A stretch of DNA of 64,000 bases, taken from assembly GCF_008312835.1 (NCBI RefSeq), contig NZ_VSKS01000007.1, positions 1 to 64,000 of the forward strand, read 5' to 3'. This document shows, piece by piece, positions 8,251 through 17,088 of the stretch (position 1 is its first letter; each line of letters starts with the position of its first letter). Source of the DNA: Streptomyces marokkonensis (GTDB taxonomy: Bacteria; Actinomycetota; Actinomycetes; Streptomycetales; Streptomycetaceae). The notes beneath the pieces are model-generated. The model was not told the origin of the DNA. It did not search any database and saw nothing but the letters and a program-made list of their open reading frames with translations. The translations under genes and the position numbers were made by a program.

Positions 8251-8925
8251 ATGGTTTGGCATGGCCATGCTGTATCAGTGCTCCGGTCCCGCCTGTTGCT
8301 CGCCCTGACCGTCGCGGTGGCCGCGCTGCTCTCCCTGATCCCCTGGAGCGGCACCGCCGTGGCGCACGGCTCCGTGGTCGATCCGGCGTCCCGCAACTAC
8401 GGTTGCTGGCAGCGCTGGGGGAGTGACTTCCAGAACCCGGCGATGGCCCAGCAGGACCCGATGTGCTGGCAGGCCTGGCAGGACAACCCCAACGCCATGT
8501 GGAACTGGAACGGTCTGTACCGCAACGGCTCCGCCGGGAACTTCCAGGCCGTCGTCCCCGACGGTCAGCTGTGCAGCGGCGGGCGCACCGAGGGCGGGCG
8601 CTACAACTCCATGGACTCGGTGGGCGCCTGGAAGACGACGGACGTGAACGACGACTTCACCGTCCGGCTCTACGACCAGGCCAGCCACGGCGCGGACTAC
8701 TTCCTCGTCTACGTCACCCGGCAGGGCTTCGACCCCACCACGCAGCCGCTCGGCTGGGACGACCTGCAACTGGTGGCCCGCACCGGCGCGTACGCCCCCA
8801 GCCAGAACTACTCCATACCGGTGAGCACGTCGGGTCTCAGCGGCCGCCACGTCGTCTACACGATCTGGCAGGCCTCGCACATGGACCAGACGTACTTCCT
8901 CTGCAGTGACGTGAACTTCGGCTGA
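8251..8925 (+). CDS. Secreted AA10 lytic polysaccharide monooxygenase
   Basis: Copper enzyme that oxidatively cleaves cellulose or chitin, 224 residues with an N-terminal signal peptide. Cleavage after GTAVA exposes His39 (HGSVVDPASRNYGCW), the N-terminal copper ligand. The second histidine-brace residue is probably His146 in QASHGADYF, and the axial Phe is in TYFLCSDVNFG. The mature domain of about 186 residues makes up the whole protein, with no carbohydrate-binding module. The ATG at 8251 follows GAAAGAAGGAA and gives a proper signal peptide. Regulation by a CebR-like repressor is indicated by the box at 8176. A hairpin at 8955-8989 ends the unit. Confidence 0.95.
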   Translation: MVWHGHAVSVLRSRLLLALTVAVAALLSLIPWSGTAVAHGSVVDPASRNYGCWQRWGSDFQNPAMAQQDPMCWQAWQDNPNAMWNWNGLYRNGSAGNFQAVVPDGQLCSGGRTEGGRYNSMDSVGAWKTTDVNDDFTVRLYDQASHGADYFLVYVTRQGFDPTTQPLGWDDLQLVARTGAYAPSQNYSIPVSTSGLSGRHVVYTIWQASHMDQTYFLCSDVNFG

Positions 8926-8954
8926 CCTGCCGGAACGTCACCTTCCCGGCATCG

Positions 8955-8989
8955 GGTCCCCGCCGGGCGCGCCGGGTCCGGCGGGGACC
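8955..8989 (+). terminator. Hairpin terminator after the LPMO gene
   Basis: A perfect 12-base-pair stem (8955-8966 with 8978-8989) and an 11-base loop, 30 bases after the LPMO stop codon. Confidence 0.75.
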
Positions 8990-9123
8990 GGCGTCATGGG
9001 ACTCGTGTTCTCCGGGATTCCGGAAAGAAATCGTGAGGCGTTTGAACACACGGCGGTCCGCCTGCGTATGGGGCGTGGGAAGCCCATGCCGACCCCCCGC
9101 GACAGAAGCGTAGGAGTACTGCC

Positions 9124-11268
9124 TTGCCACGCAACACACGCAGACGCCCCAAACAGCGCGCGACTCTGGCCGCGTTCGCCCTGATCCTGGGCGGAGGCGG
9201 GATGATGGCGGCCAACGTCTACGCTTCCGCGACGGAGGAGGGCGGGACGGGCGCCGATCAGGCGCGGGTCCTCGCCGGCGCCACGATCGACTGCCCGGAC
9301 GTGGCCACCCAGCTGACGTCGGTGCCCCAGGAGGCACGGGCGGAGGTGGACAAGGAACTCGCCGGCCTCGACGCGCAGATCGCCGAGGCCTACAAGCGGC
9401 TCGGCGAGTCGGCCGACGCCCTCCGCCAGGACCCGGCGTTCGCGGACAACGCGATTGCGGGGCCGCTGGAGGAGAAGCGCTCCGCGACCCTCGCTCGCAT
9501 CGCGACCGCCATCGACCGGGTGGGCGACCGGCCCGAGGGCCTCGAGGAACTCGCCGCCTGCGCCGTGCGCGAGTCCGGCAACGCCCCCGCCGAGCAGGAC
9601 GCCGGCCAGGAAGGTGACGGCAGCGGCGGCGAGCAGGCGGGCGACGGCGGCGACGGACAGGACCAGCAGGGTCAGGACCAGCAAGGTGGTCAGGACCAGC
9701 AGGGCCAGGGCGGGAACGGCGGCCAGGCCGGCAACGGTCCTGTCGCCGGTGACTACGTCGACATCGAGAGCGTCCAGCCCAACGTCTCCCAGCCGAAGCA
9801 GACGGAGAACGCCTCCCGCGGCACCTTCACCACCGAGTGCGGCGTCAACGCGAACGGCGTGTTCAACTCGGACAACGTGATCGCCGCCCCGGGTGTCAGC
9901 AACGGCGCCCACCACTTCCACGACTACATCGGCAACCAGGCCACCAACGCCTTCTCCAGCGACGAGGATCTGGCGCAGGCGGACACGAGCTGCGAGAACC
10001 AGGGCGACAAGTCGTCCTACTACTGGCCGGTGCTGCGCCTGCAGAACGGAACCCAGGAGCAGGACGCCAACTCCCCGGGCGGCGGCATCGAGGGCAACGC
10101 CGGTGAGATCGTCACGCCCAAGGAGGTCACGCTGACCTTCGTGGGCAACCCGCGGGGCGACGTCACCGCCATGCCCCGGCTGCTGCGCATCATCACCGGC
10201 GACGCCAAGTCGTTCGTCAACGGCCCCGCCAACGCCAACGCGTCCTGGAGCTGCACCGGTTTCGAGGACCGGCAGCTGACGGACAAGTACCCGCTGTGCC
10301 CCCAGGGCAGTGACGTGGTGCGCACCTTCGACTTCCAGAGCTGCTGGGACGGGCGCAACATCGACAGCGCCAACCACCGTACGCACATGGCGTTCATGGA
10401 CGCCGAGGGCAACTGCCCGTCGGGCTTCCGGCCCGTGCCGCAGCTGGTGCAGCGCATCGTCTACGACGTCGACGCGCCGAGCCTCGAGGACGGCGGCAGG
10501 ACGACGCCGCTGTTCGCGGTCGACTCCTTCCCGGAGCAGCTGCACAAGCCGATCACGGACCACGGCGACTTCATCAACGTCTTCGACGAGGACCTGATGA
10601 AGGAGATGGTCGACTGCATCAACGAGGGCCGCACCTGCGGTGCCGGCGGCAACGGCGACAACGGGGGCGACGGTGACGGCGGCAACGGCGGCAACGGCGG
10701 CAACGGGGGCGACGGTGACGGCGACGGGGGCAACAACGGCGGCGAACCGAGCGAGGAGCCGCAGCAGCCGGAGGAGCCCACGGCCGCACCCGACGACCCG
10801 GGCCAGGGCGACGGCGGCGACCAGCCGGGCGGCGACGCCAACCAGGGTGACGGCGCCAACCAGGGTGACGGCGGCGACAAGGGTGACGGGGGACAGGAGC
10901 AGCCGTCGGAGGCCCCGGCCGAGAACCCGGCCGAGAGCCCTGCCGCCGAGGAGCCCGCGGGCGGCGACGGCACCGCACAGCCCGAGCAGCCCGATGTGAA
11001 GGCCTCCCTCCCGGCCGGCGACGGCGGGGACGCCGGCACCGGGAACCAGGACGGCGACCAGGGCGGCAAGGACGACGGCGGTCAGGCGGCCCAGGCCGCC
11101 GAGGTGCCCGGCAGCCTCCCGGAGCTCGGGACCGAGGACGGGACCGAGGCACAGGCCGAGACCGGAAGCCTCGCCGAGACCGGGGCCCAGCTCTGGCCCG
11201 CCGCGCTGGGCGGCATACTGGTGATCTTCGGATTCTTCGTCCTGCGGAGCGTGAGGCGCGGGGCCTGA
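9124..11268 (+). CDS. DUF1996 cell-surface protein with class E sortase signal
   Basis: A 714-residue exported protein. A signal peptide covers about residues 1-35. A helical region follows, then a Gln/Gly/Asp-rich repeat linker at about 160-205. The DUF1996 domain spans about 215-490, with the conserved HHFHDY block and paired cysteines. After a second long linker of Gly, Asp, Asn, Pro and Glu, the tail has LAETG at 683-687, one membrane helix and a basic end (RSVRRGA). LAxTG is the motif of Streptomyces class E sortases, so covalent anchoring to peptidoglycan is expected. DUF1996 has no firm activity. The start is a TTG with AGGAG seven bases upstream (9112-9116). Confidence 0.88.
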   Translation: MPRNTRRRPKQRATLAAFALILGGGGMMAANVYASATEEGGTGADQARVLAGATIDCPDVATQLTSVPQEARAEVDKELAGLDAQIAEAYKRLGESADALRQDPAFADNAIAGPLEEKRSATLARIATAIDRVGDRPEGLEELAACAVRESGNAPAEQDAGQEGDGSGGEQAGDGGDGQDQQGQDQQGGQDQQGQGGNGGQAGNGPVAGDYVDIESVQPNVSQPKQTENASRGTFTTECGVNANGVFNSDNVIAAPGVSNGAHHFHDYIGNQATNAFSSDEDLAQADTSCENQGDKSSYYWPVLRLQNGTQEQDANSPGGGIEGNAGEIVTPKEVTLTFVGNPRGDVTAMPRLLRIITGDAKSFVNGPANANASWSCTGFEDRQLTDKYPLCPQGSDVVRTFDFQSCWDGRNIDSANHRTHMAFMDAEGNCPSGFRPVPQLVQRIVYDVDAPSLEDGGRTTPLFAVDSFPEQLHKPITDHGDFINVFDEDLMKEMVDCINEGRTCGAGGNGDNGGDGDGGNGGNGGNGGDGDGDGGNNGGEPSEEPQQPEEPTAAPDDPGQGDGGDQPGGDANQGDGANQGDGGDKGDGGQEQPSEAPAENPAESPAAEEPAGGDGTAQPEQPDVKASLPAGDGGDAGTGNQDGDQGGKDDGGQAAQAAEVPGSLPELGTEDGTEAQAETGSLAETGAQLWPAALGGILVIFGFFVLRSVRRGA

Positions 11269-11289
11269 CCCTCCACGGCACGTGAACGG

Positions 11290-11316
11290 CGGCAGGACCC
11301 TCCGGGGGTCCTGCCG
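11290..11316 (+). terminator. Hairpin terminator after the DUF1996 gene
   Basis: An 11-base-pair perfect stem (11290-11300 with 11306-11316) and five-base loop, 21 bases after the stop codon. Confidence 0.75.
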
Positions 11317-11438
11317 CTTCGCGTTCGTCTTCGCGGGCGCACGAAACGGTGCTTCCGGGCGCCGGTGTGGGAAACTCGACCGGGAGGCCGCGGTGTTGTC
11401 CGAGGGGGAGCACCGGCCGGCCGCAGAGGGGAGTTGCC

Positions 11439-11627
11439 GTGAGCCAGGGGACGGTGCGCACGCACGAGGACGCGGACGGAGCGGCCGCCGCACGTCACGC
11501 CCGATTCGGACATCTCCCGGAGCCGGTCCGGGTGGAGGACATGGTCGAGGAGCGGCCGGCCGTGCCCGACGACCCGGCCCGCCGCGACTACGACCCGGAC
11601 GAGTGGCTGGTGCGCTACTGCCTGTGA
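11439..11627 (+). CDS. Small conserved-looking hypothetical protein
   Basis: A 62-residue acidic, soluble protein of unknown function. The sequence is strongly charged (RVEDMVEERPAVPDDPARR) and ends DEWLVRYCL, with no membrane helix or known motif. The GTG at 11439 is supported by GAGGGGAG seven bases upstream. The third-codon GC bias matches neighbouring genes. It converges on the large phosphatase gene, 40 bases away. Confidence 0.6.
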   Translation: MSQGTVRTHEDADGAAAARHARFGHLPEPVRVEDMVEERPAVPDDPARRDYDPDEWLVRYCL

Positions 11628-11667
11628 GACCCGGCCCGCCACGCCGTCCGGTGCCGGCGCCCGGTGC

Positions 11668-14220
11668 TCAGTCGTACGCCGTCAGCAGCAGGGCCACGTC
11701 GTCCGGGCGGTCCTCGGTCCTGCGGGCCGTCCGGATCAGCTGGTCGGCGAGCTCCTCGACGGAGTCGGTGCGGCTGTGGGCCAGACAGAGCCGGACCTCC
11801 TCGATGCCCGTCTCGATGTCACTGCCCGGCGTCTCCACGAGCCCGTCCGTGTACAGGGCGAGCACACTGCCGGGGGCCAGCGTCAGCGTCGTGACCGGGT
11901 AGACGGCGTCCGGCTGCACACCGAGCATCACACCGCCGGGCAGGTCCAGGCTCTCGGTGCGGCGGTCGGGATGGCGCAGCAGGGGAGGGGGATGCCCCGC
12001 CCGGACGGCCAGCGCACGGCCGGTGGCCGGTTCGAGCTCGACGTAGCAGCAAGTGGCGAACACGTCCGTCTCCAGCTCGGCCAGCAGCTGGTTCGTGTGG
12101 GTGATGACCTCCTGCGGCGGCCTGCCGCTCGCCGCGAAGGCGTGCACCGCGCTGCGCAGCTGCCCCATGACGGCCGCGGCGCCGACGCTGTGCCCCTCGA
12201 CGTCACCGATGACCAGGGCCACCCCCCGCCCCGTCCTGATCACGTCGTACCAGTCGCCGCCGATGGCCATGCCCTGCGTCCCCGGCAGATAGCGGCCCGT
12301 GGTGCGCATCCGCTCGATGGCCGGCAGCCGGTGCGGCAGCAGGCCCTCCTGCAGTCCGCGCGCCACGGCGGACTCCGCGTCGTAGAGCCGGGCCCGCTCC
12401 ATCGCCTGCGCGGCCAGCCCGCCCAGCGCGGTCAGCGCGCTGCGCTCCTCGGGAGTGAACCGGTGCGGTGAGGACCAGCCGAGGATGCAGGAGCCGACCG
12501 GGTGTCCGGAGGCGATGAGCGGCAGGAACGACCAGGCGCGCATCCTGTCCAGAGCGAGCCCGGGATAGGCGTTCACCAGCGCTTCGGGCGACTCGAAGAA
12601 GAGCGGCAGCCGGGTGGTCAGGGCGTGCACGCCGGGCAGGTTCGCGTCGAGCGGAACCCCTTCGAACGCGTCGAGGAAGTGCTCGGGGTAGCCGGACTCC
12701 CACAGCAGGTACATCCGCCCGTCACGGATCGTGTAGAGGGCGATCTCCTGCGCGCCGAACCCGGGCAGCAGCTGCTCGGCCACGGCCCGGCAGACGTCCC
12801 GGACGGTGACCGCCTCGGTCAGCACACTGGCCATCTGCACGACGTGGTAGAGCGCCCCCGCGCGGGTCGGCGCGACCAGCTCCGACGGCGCCTCCGCGCC
12901 CCCGCCGACCGGTGCCAGGGACCGGCCGGGCTCCGCCCCCGCGGGGGCGTTGGTGCGGAAGACCCGGCCCGTCAGCCCGTGCACACCGGGATAGAGCACG
13001 AACCCCAGCCAGACGCCGTCCGGGTCGCGCACCAGGTATGACACCGGTTCCTGCGACAGCATCGCCGCCCGGTAGCGGTCCTCGTAGGCGGGGTCGTGCA
13101 GCCAGGTGAGCACCTCCCAGGGGTAGTGGCCGAGCAGTTGTTCCAGCTCGCTTCCCAGCAGCTCCTGGCAGCGGCGGTTGGCGTAGATCACCCGGCCGTC
13201 CTGGTCGAGGGAGAACAGCCCGTCGGGCAACCGCTCCGCGGCCTCCGCCGCGGTGAGCCCGCCGGCCGCGTCGACGAGGGCGCCCACCAGGATCCGGGCG
13301 GCCCCCTCCACCCGTACGACATGGCCCCACAGCTCCAACGGCCGGTAGCGGACCCGGGTGTCCTCCTCGTCCATCACCCTGAAGTGCCGGGCCCGGACCT
13401 GTCCGGTCTCCTGCGCCTCCCGCCGGCTCGCCCTCAGTTCGTACAGGTCGTCGGGGCTGACGCGGGCCTCGACCTCCGCCATGGTGCCGCCGAACTCCTC
13501 CCGGCTGACGCCGAGGAGGGACAGCGCGTCGTCGTCCCCGGACCACCGGTCGCTGTCCAGGTCCCACTCGATGATGCCGACCTCCACGGCCCGGACGGAC
13601 GGAGTGGGCAGCCGCACGTTCACCGGCTGGTCGTCGTAGTCGATGCCGTACGCGACGGCGTCCGCGCCCTCCCGGCCGGGTATCCGGCGGGCGAACTCGG
13701 TCAGGCGCTCCTCCATGTCCCGCCCGGCCTCGCGCAGTGCCGCCCGCACCGTCGGCTCGTCCGCCGGGTCCCGGGTGGCCGAACGCAGCACGGCGAGGAC
13801 GCCCACGTTCTCGCCGCCGACCCGCACCGGGTGGTAGGCGTGGCCGAACGAGTACGGCAGCGCGGCGGTGAACTGCGGGAAGCGCAGCATCGCCGCCCGC
13901 TCGTCCGGCAGCCACAGGTACTCGCCCCTGCGGTACGCCTCCGACATCGGCAGCGCACCGCCCACGGGTACCCGCCACCACGGCCTCAGCAGCGAGCGGG
14001 GGACGCCGGACACCACGCAGAGCACCAGCGAACGCCGGTCCCGCGAGCGCAGGTACACCAGGCCGCCGTAGCCACCGGTGTCCTGGATCGCCGCCACCAC
14101 GGGTGCGGCGAGCGCGTCCTCCAGACGGCCCTCCGGGTGCGCGCTCCTGAACTCCCCGGCCCCCCGCCCGGGCATGCCTTCCGACCGCTCCCCGCGCGGT
14201 TCGGCGGCTGCCTGGTCCAT
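11668..14220 (-). CDS. Multi-sensor SpoIIE-type PP2C phosphatase (PAS/GAF)
   Basis: An 850-residue serine phosphatase of the RsbU/SpoIIE type. These remove phosphate from STAS-domain anti-sigma antagonists. The N-terminal half has a GAF-like segment and PAS-like regions, including one clear PAS (LFSLDQDGRVIYANRRC) near residue 345. A GAF domain lies at about 465-620. The C-terminal PP2C catalytic domain keeps its metal-binding aspartates in IGGDWYDVI, IGDVEGHS, LYTDGLVETPG and RPDDVALLL. No membrane helix is evident. The ATG at 14220 (MDQAAAEPRG) is chosen for GGGAGG seven bases upstream; an open frame continues to 14334. The input signal and target are unknown. Confidence 0.9.
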   Translation of the reverse strand: MDQAAAEPRGERSEGMPGRGAGEFRSAHPEGRLEDALAAPVVAAIQDTGGYGGLVYLRSRDRRSLVLCVVSGVPRSLLRPWWRVPVGGALPMSEAYRRGEYLWLPDERAAMLRFPQFTAALPYSFGHAYHPVRVGGENVGVLAVLRSATRDPADEPTVRAALREAGRDMEERLTEFARRIPGREGADAVAYGIDYDDQPVNVRLPTPSVRAVEVGIIEWDLDSDRWSGDDDALSLLGVSREEFGGTMAEVEARVSPDDLYELRASRREAQETGQVRARHFRVMDEEDTRVRYRPLELWGHVVRVEGAARILVGALVDAAGGLTAAEAAERLPDGLFSLDQDGRVIYANRRCQELLGSELEQLLGHYPWEVLTWLHDPAYEDRYRAAMLSQEPVSYLVRDPDGVWLGFVLYPGVHGLTGRVFRTNAPAGAEPGRSLAPVGGGAEAPSELVAPTRAGALYHVVQMASVLTEAVTVRDVCRAVAEQLLPGFGAQEIALYTIRDGRMYLLWESGYPEHFLDAFEGVPLDANLPGVHALTTRLPLFFESPEALVNAYPGLALDRMRAWSFLPLIASGHPVGSCILGWSSPHRFTPEERSALTALGGLAAQAMERARLYDAESAVARGLQEGLLPHRLPAIERMRTTGRYLPGTQGMAIGGDWYDVIRTGRGVALVIGDVEGHSVGAAAVMGQLRSAVHAFAASGRPPQEVITHTNQLLAELETDVFATCCYVELEPATGRALAVRAGHPPPLLRHPDRRTESLDLPGGVMLGVQPDAVYPVTTLTLAPGSVLALYTDGLVETPGSDIETGIEEVRLCLAHSRTDSVEELADQLIRTARRTEDRPDDVALLLTAYD

Positions 14221-14384
14221 GTCGCGCCCTCCCGGTGCGGACGCACGGGACATCGATTCGTTCGCTCCCACCAGGATGTGCCATGCCCGGCGGTACGGCG
14301 ACCGGCCGGACAGGAGCCGCAACCTTTGGGGCATCCCGCTCGTCTCACCCGATATCAGAAGGATGCGAGCCCAGGGGGCCGAAA

Positions 14385-14966
14385 ATGCTTAAACCCAGAA
14401 CAATCTGCGCGACTGTCCTGCTCGTGGGCACCACCCTGGCGGCGGCCGCCGTACCGGCGGTGGCCACCCAGGGGGCACCCACCCGGGCCACGGCCTGCCC
14501 CACCGGCTGGGGAAGCCTCGCCAGGACCGACACCGACAGCACCACCACGCCGGTGCGCGACATCAGGACCGGCCGCCACGACTGCTTCGACCGGATGGTC
14601 GTCGACCTGCCGGGGGCGGGGCGCGGCGACCTCGGCTACTCCGTCCGGTACGTCGACCGGCTGTACCAGGACGGATCGGGCCGGCCCGTCCCCGTCGCCG
14701 GCGGCGCCGTCCTCGAGGTGCGGGTGGCCGCGCCCTCCTACGCCCCCGAGAGCGGCGAGCCCACCTACCCCGCGCGCGCCGGACGCCCCCTGCCGGGCGT
14801 GGACCTCACCGGATACCGCACCTTCAGGGACGCGCGGTTCGCCGGCAGCTTCGAGGGCGAGACCCAGGTCGGTCTGGGAGTGCGCGCACGGCTGCCGTTC
14901 CGCGTGCTGGAACTGCCCGGCCACCTCGTGATCGATGTCGCCCACACCTGGGCGGGCGGCCGCTGA
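14385..14966 (+). CDS. Secreted AMIN-like domain protein
   Basis: A 193-residue exported protein. A signal peptide (MLKPRTICATVLLVGTTLAA to about residue 32) precedes a domain with the pattern RTGRHDCFDRMVVDLPG and YSVRYVDRLYQDGSG. This pattern is shared with actinobacterial AMIN-like (lipo)proteins. There is no lipobox cysteine at the cleavage site, so it is probably released or held otherwise. The AMIN fold is linked to cell-wall binding in other proteins; a wall role here is inference. The ATG at 14385 gives the signal peptide and follows CAGGGGG. Confidence 0.78.
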   Translation: MLKPRTICATVLLVGTTLAAAAVPAVATQGAPTRATACPTGWGSLARTDTDSTTTPVRDIRTGRHDCFDRMVVDLPGAGRGDLGYSVRYVDRLYQDGSGRPVPVAGGAVLEVRVAAPSYAPESGEPTYPARAGRPLPGVDLTGYRTFRDARFAGSFEGETQVGLGVRARLPFRVLELPGHLVIDVAHTWAGGR

Positions 14967-14996
14967 GCCCTCCGCACGGGGCCGGCGGCCGCGCGC

Positions 14997-15689
14997 TCAC
15001 TGCTCCGCGGTGCCGGTCTCGCAGACCCGGCGCGCCACGTCACGCAGCTTGGTGTTGGTGCGCTGGGACTGCGTACGCAGGATGTCGAAGGCCTGGTCCT
15101 CCGTGACCTGGTGCCGCCCCATCAGGATGCCCATCGCCTCACCGATCAGATGACGGGTGGCGATGGCCTCCTGCATCTGGGCGTCGGTCAGGGCGGTGGA
15201 GAACGCGACCGCCGCGTGGGAGGCCAGCAGCCAGCCCGCTGTCTCGCTGTCCTCGGTGAACATCCCCGGCTTGCGGGAGTACATGTTCAGAGCTCCGAGC
15301 TCCTCCTCCCGCGTGTACAGCAGGAATCCCATCATGCTGCCCACCCCCAGTTCCCGGCAGCGGGGCACGAAGGCCGGCCAGCGATCGGGCCGCGCGGTGA
15401 AGTCGGGGATGCGGAAGACCCGTTCGGAGCGGTCGGGCCGGGCCGCGTCGAAGCAGGGCCCCTCCTTCAGACTCCCCTGGAGACGGTCGCTGTCGGTCAC
15501 GAGCTGCTCGGTGGGCGCCAGCGAACTCACCTGGTCGCCCCGCAGCACGAGGATCCCGGACGCGTCGCAGCCCTCGACGAGGTCCACCGCCGACCTCGAG
15601 ATCTGCTGCAGCGTGGACTCGAGGGTGTGTTCGGCCAGAAGGTCACGGGCCATCGAAGCCATCTGCTGAGCGAATCCCCGCCAGTCCAC
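14997..15689 (-). CDS. GAF-ANTAR transcription antitermination regulator
   Basis: A 230-residue cytoplasmic regulator. A GAF sensor domain covers about residues 15-155. The C-terminal ANTAR domain, about 165-225 (IATRHLIGEAMGILMGRHQV to RDVARRVC), has the three-helix pattern that binds paired stem-loops in nascent RNA and prevents termination. The GTG start at 15689 is preceded by GGGAGG. No two-hairpin target is evident at once in the neighbouring leaders, so its targets are probably elsewhere. Proteins of this kind are abundant in Streptomyces. Confidence 0.9.
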   Translation of the reverse strand: MDWRGFAQQMASMARDLLAEHTLESTLQQISRSAVDLVEGCDASGILVLRGDQVSSLAPTEQLVTDSDRLQGSLKEGPCFDAARPDRSERVFRIPDFTARPDRWPAFVPRCRELGVGSMMGFLLYTREEELGALNMYSRKPGMFTEDSETAGWLLASHAAVAFSTALTDAQMQEAIATRHLIGEAMGILMGRHQVTEDQAFDILRTQSQRTNTKLRDVARRVCETGTAEQ

Positions 15690-15854
15690 CGTCCGCCTCC
15701 CTGGTTGCCACAGTCAGCACACACCGCACCTACCCGCGCCCATGAGCGGCACGCCGGTGAACGCACCGATCCCGGGCAGACGGCGTACGTGATCTTCGGC
15801 GGCCCCGACTTCCGGGGGCACGTCTGCCGGCTGCCAGAGAAGGGAATCACCACG

Positions 15855-16682
15855 GTGACCACGCCCGAGCGCCCTACACGACCGCTGCCCCGCGGTCGCC
15901 GTTTCGACCTGCGCGCGACAGCCATGTTCTTCGGCCTGCTCGCCACGGCCCTGGTCACGGGCGGCCTCGCGCTGCGCGCGCTGTCCGGGGTCGTGCGACA
16001 GCGCCCGGTATGGGCCTTCGTGCTCGTCTGCGTGGTCCTCGCGATCGTCCTGGCCCACGGGCGCAGACGGCGGCGGCTGTCCGCGGCGAGGATCGCCCGC
16101 CGGGCCGGCGAGGCACTGGAGCAGGCGACGACGACGGCACTCGACGCCCTCGAGGCACCGGCACCGGCTCTGGCAACGGCACCTGCACCGGCGCCACCCA
16201 CGGCTCACGCCGACGGCCACGGGCCCGGCCGGGCGTTGGGCCAGGAGACGGGCCACACGTCCGGATACGAGCCCGGCTACGACTTCGACGCGCTGAGCCC
16301 GGAGGAGTTCGAGGAGGCGATAGCCGCCCTGTGCGCACGCGACGGCTGCTCACAGGTACAGGTCGTCGGCGGCGCCGGGGACCTGGGGGCCGACGTGACG
16401 GCGGTGTGCCCCGAGGGCCGCCGCCTCGTCATCCAGTGCAAGCGCTACGGCGACGACAACAAGGTCGGATCGCAGGACCTGCAGCGCTTCGGCGGCACCT
16501 GCTTCACCGTCCACGAGGCGGACGTGGCCCTCGTCGTCACCACCAGCGACTTCACCGAACCGGCCGAGGGGTACGCCGCGCAGTGCGGCATATTGTGCGT
16601 CGCCCGCGACGCCCTGCTCGCCTGGAGCGACGGCCGGGCACCGGCGCCGTGGGCGGCGTGCACAGGCGGTCCGGCGGCGTAG
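15855..16682 (+). CDS. Membrane-anchored Mrr-like restriction endonuclease
   Basis: A 275-residue protein. Two membrane helices lie near residues 25-65 (MFFGLLATALVTGGLALRAL and WAFVLVCVVLAIVLAHG). An Ala/Pro/Thr-rich linker follows, then a Mrr_cat domain at about 140-260. The PD-(D/E)xK nuclease core is visible as GDLGADV followed by LVIQCKRYG, with GSQDLQRFGG and the ALVVTTSDFT strand. The family is annotated as restriction-like nuclease, but this anchored form is widespread in Streptomyces and no methylase lies beside it, so a defence role is uncertain. The GTG start at 15855 is the first codon in a sensible context; the open frame upstream is antisense to the ANTAR gene. Confidence 0.83.
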   Translation: MTTPERPTRPLPRGRRFDLRATAMFFGLLATALVTGGLALRALSGVVRQRPVWAFVLVCVVLAIVLAHGRRRRRLSAARIARRAGEALEQATTTALDALEAPAPALATAPAPAPPTAHADGHGPGRALGQETGHTSGYEPGYDFDALSPEEFEEAIAALCARDGCSQVQVVGGAGDLGADVTAVCPEGRRLVIQCKRYGDDNKVGSQDLQRFGGTCFTVHEADVALVVTTSDFTEPAEGYAAQCGILCVARDALLAWSDGRAPAPWAACTGGPAA

Positions 16683-16736
16683 CCCCCGTCGTGCGTCCCG
16701 GGGCCGATTGTCAGTGGCTGATGCCACCCTGCCGGT

Positions 16737-17003
16737 ATGGACGAGCTGGAGTTCATGCGCGGCCGGGTCTACGGGGCGGACCACGACGACCCGGGCCCGC
16801 GGGAGGGGCGGTCGTACGTGGAGCTGGCCGGCGGGCCGCTCGACGGCCTCCTGCTGGATGTCACGGGCCGCGGCGAGACGGAGCTGAGGGACGGCGTCGG
16901 CCTGCGCACCGAGATAGGCCGCTACGGCGCGGGCGGACGGTCGGTGTACGTACCCCGCAGTCCCGGAGGCCGGGTGTACGACTGGTGGGGCGACGTCCCC
17001 TGA
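16737..17003 (+). CDS. Small hypothetical protein
   Basis: An 88-residue soluble acidic protein of unknown function. No recognised domain or membrane helix. A conserved-looking centre (YVELAGGPLDGLLLDVTG) and an aromatic end (GGRVYDWWGDVP) resemble short actinobacterial proteins of unassigned role. It starts at the ATG 16737, lies 54 bases after the nuclease gene and is followed after 85 bases by the MpaB-like gene. Confidence 0.6.
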   Translation: MDELEFMRGRVYGADHDDPGPREGRSYVELAGGPLDGLLLDVTGRGETELRDGVGLRTEIGRYGAGGRSVYVPRSPGGRVYDWWGDVP

Positions 17004-17088
17004 GCGGTGTGGACACCGAGGAGGGCGGGGCAGACGTAGCCATAGGGCGTCCACGGCCGTCGCGGGCGCGAAGAGGGCGGAGCGAGCC

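Noticed and set aside
10640-10760. Repeat array in the DUF1996 gene as a possible regulatory or CRISPR element
   Set aside because: The GGCAACGGC-type repeats are in frame and encode a Gly/Asn/Asp linker.
8938-11493. 851-codon minus-strand frame opposite the DUF1996 gene
   Set aside because: Antisense shadow of the Gly/Asp-rich repeats (valine- and leucine-rich strings), no ribosome site or family features.
13096-14931. 611-codon plus-strand frame opposite the large phosphatase
   Set aside because: Opposite a PAS/GAF/PP2C gene with intact motifs; the frame shows no domain.
15111-15854. N-terminal extension of the Mrr-like nuclease
   Set aside because: The extension lies antisense to the GAF-ANTAR gene; the membrane-nuclease architecture is complete from the GTG at 15855.
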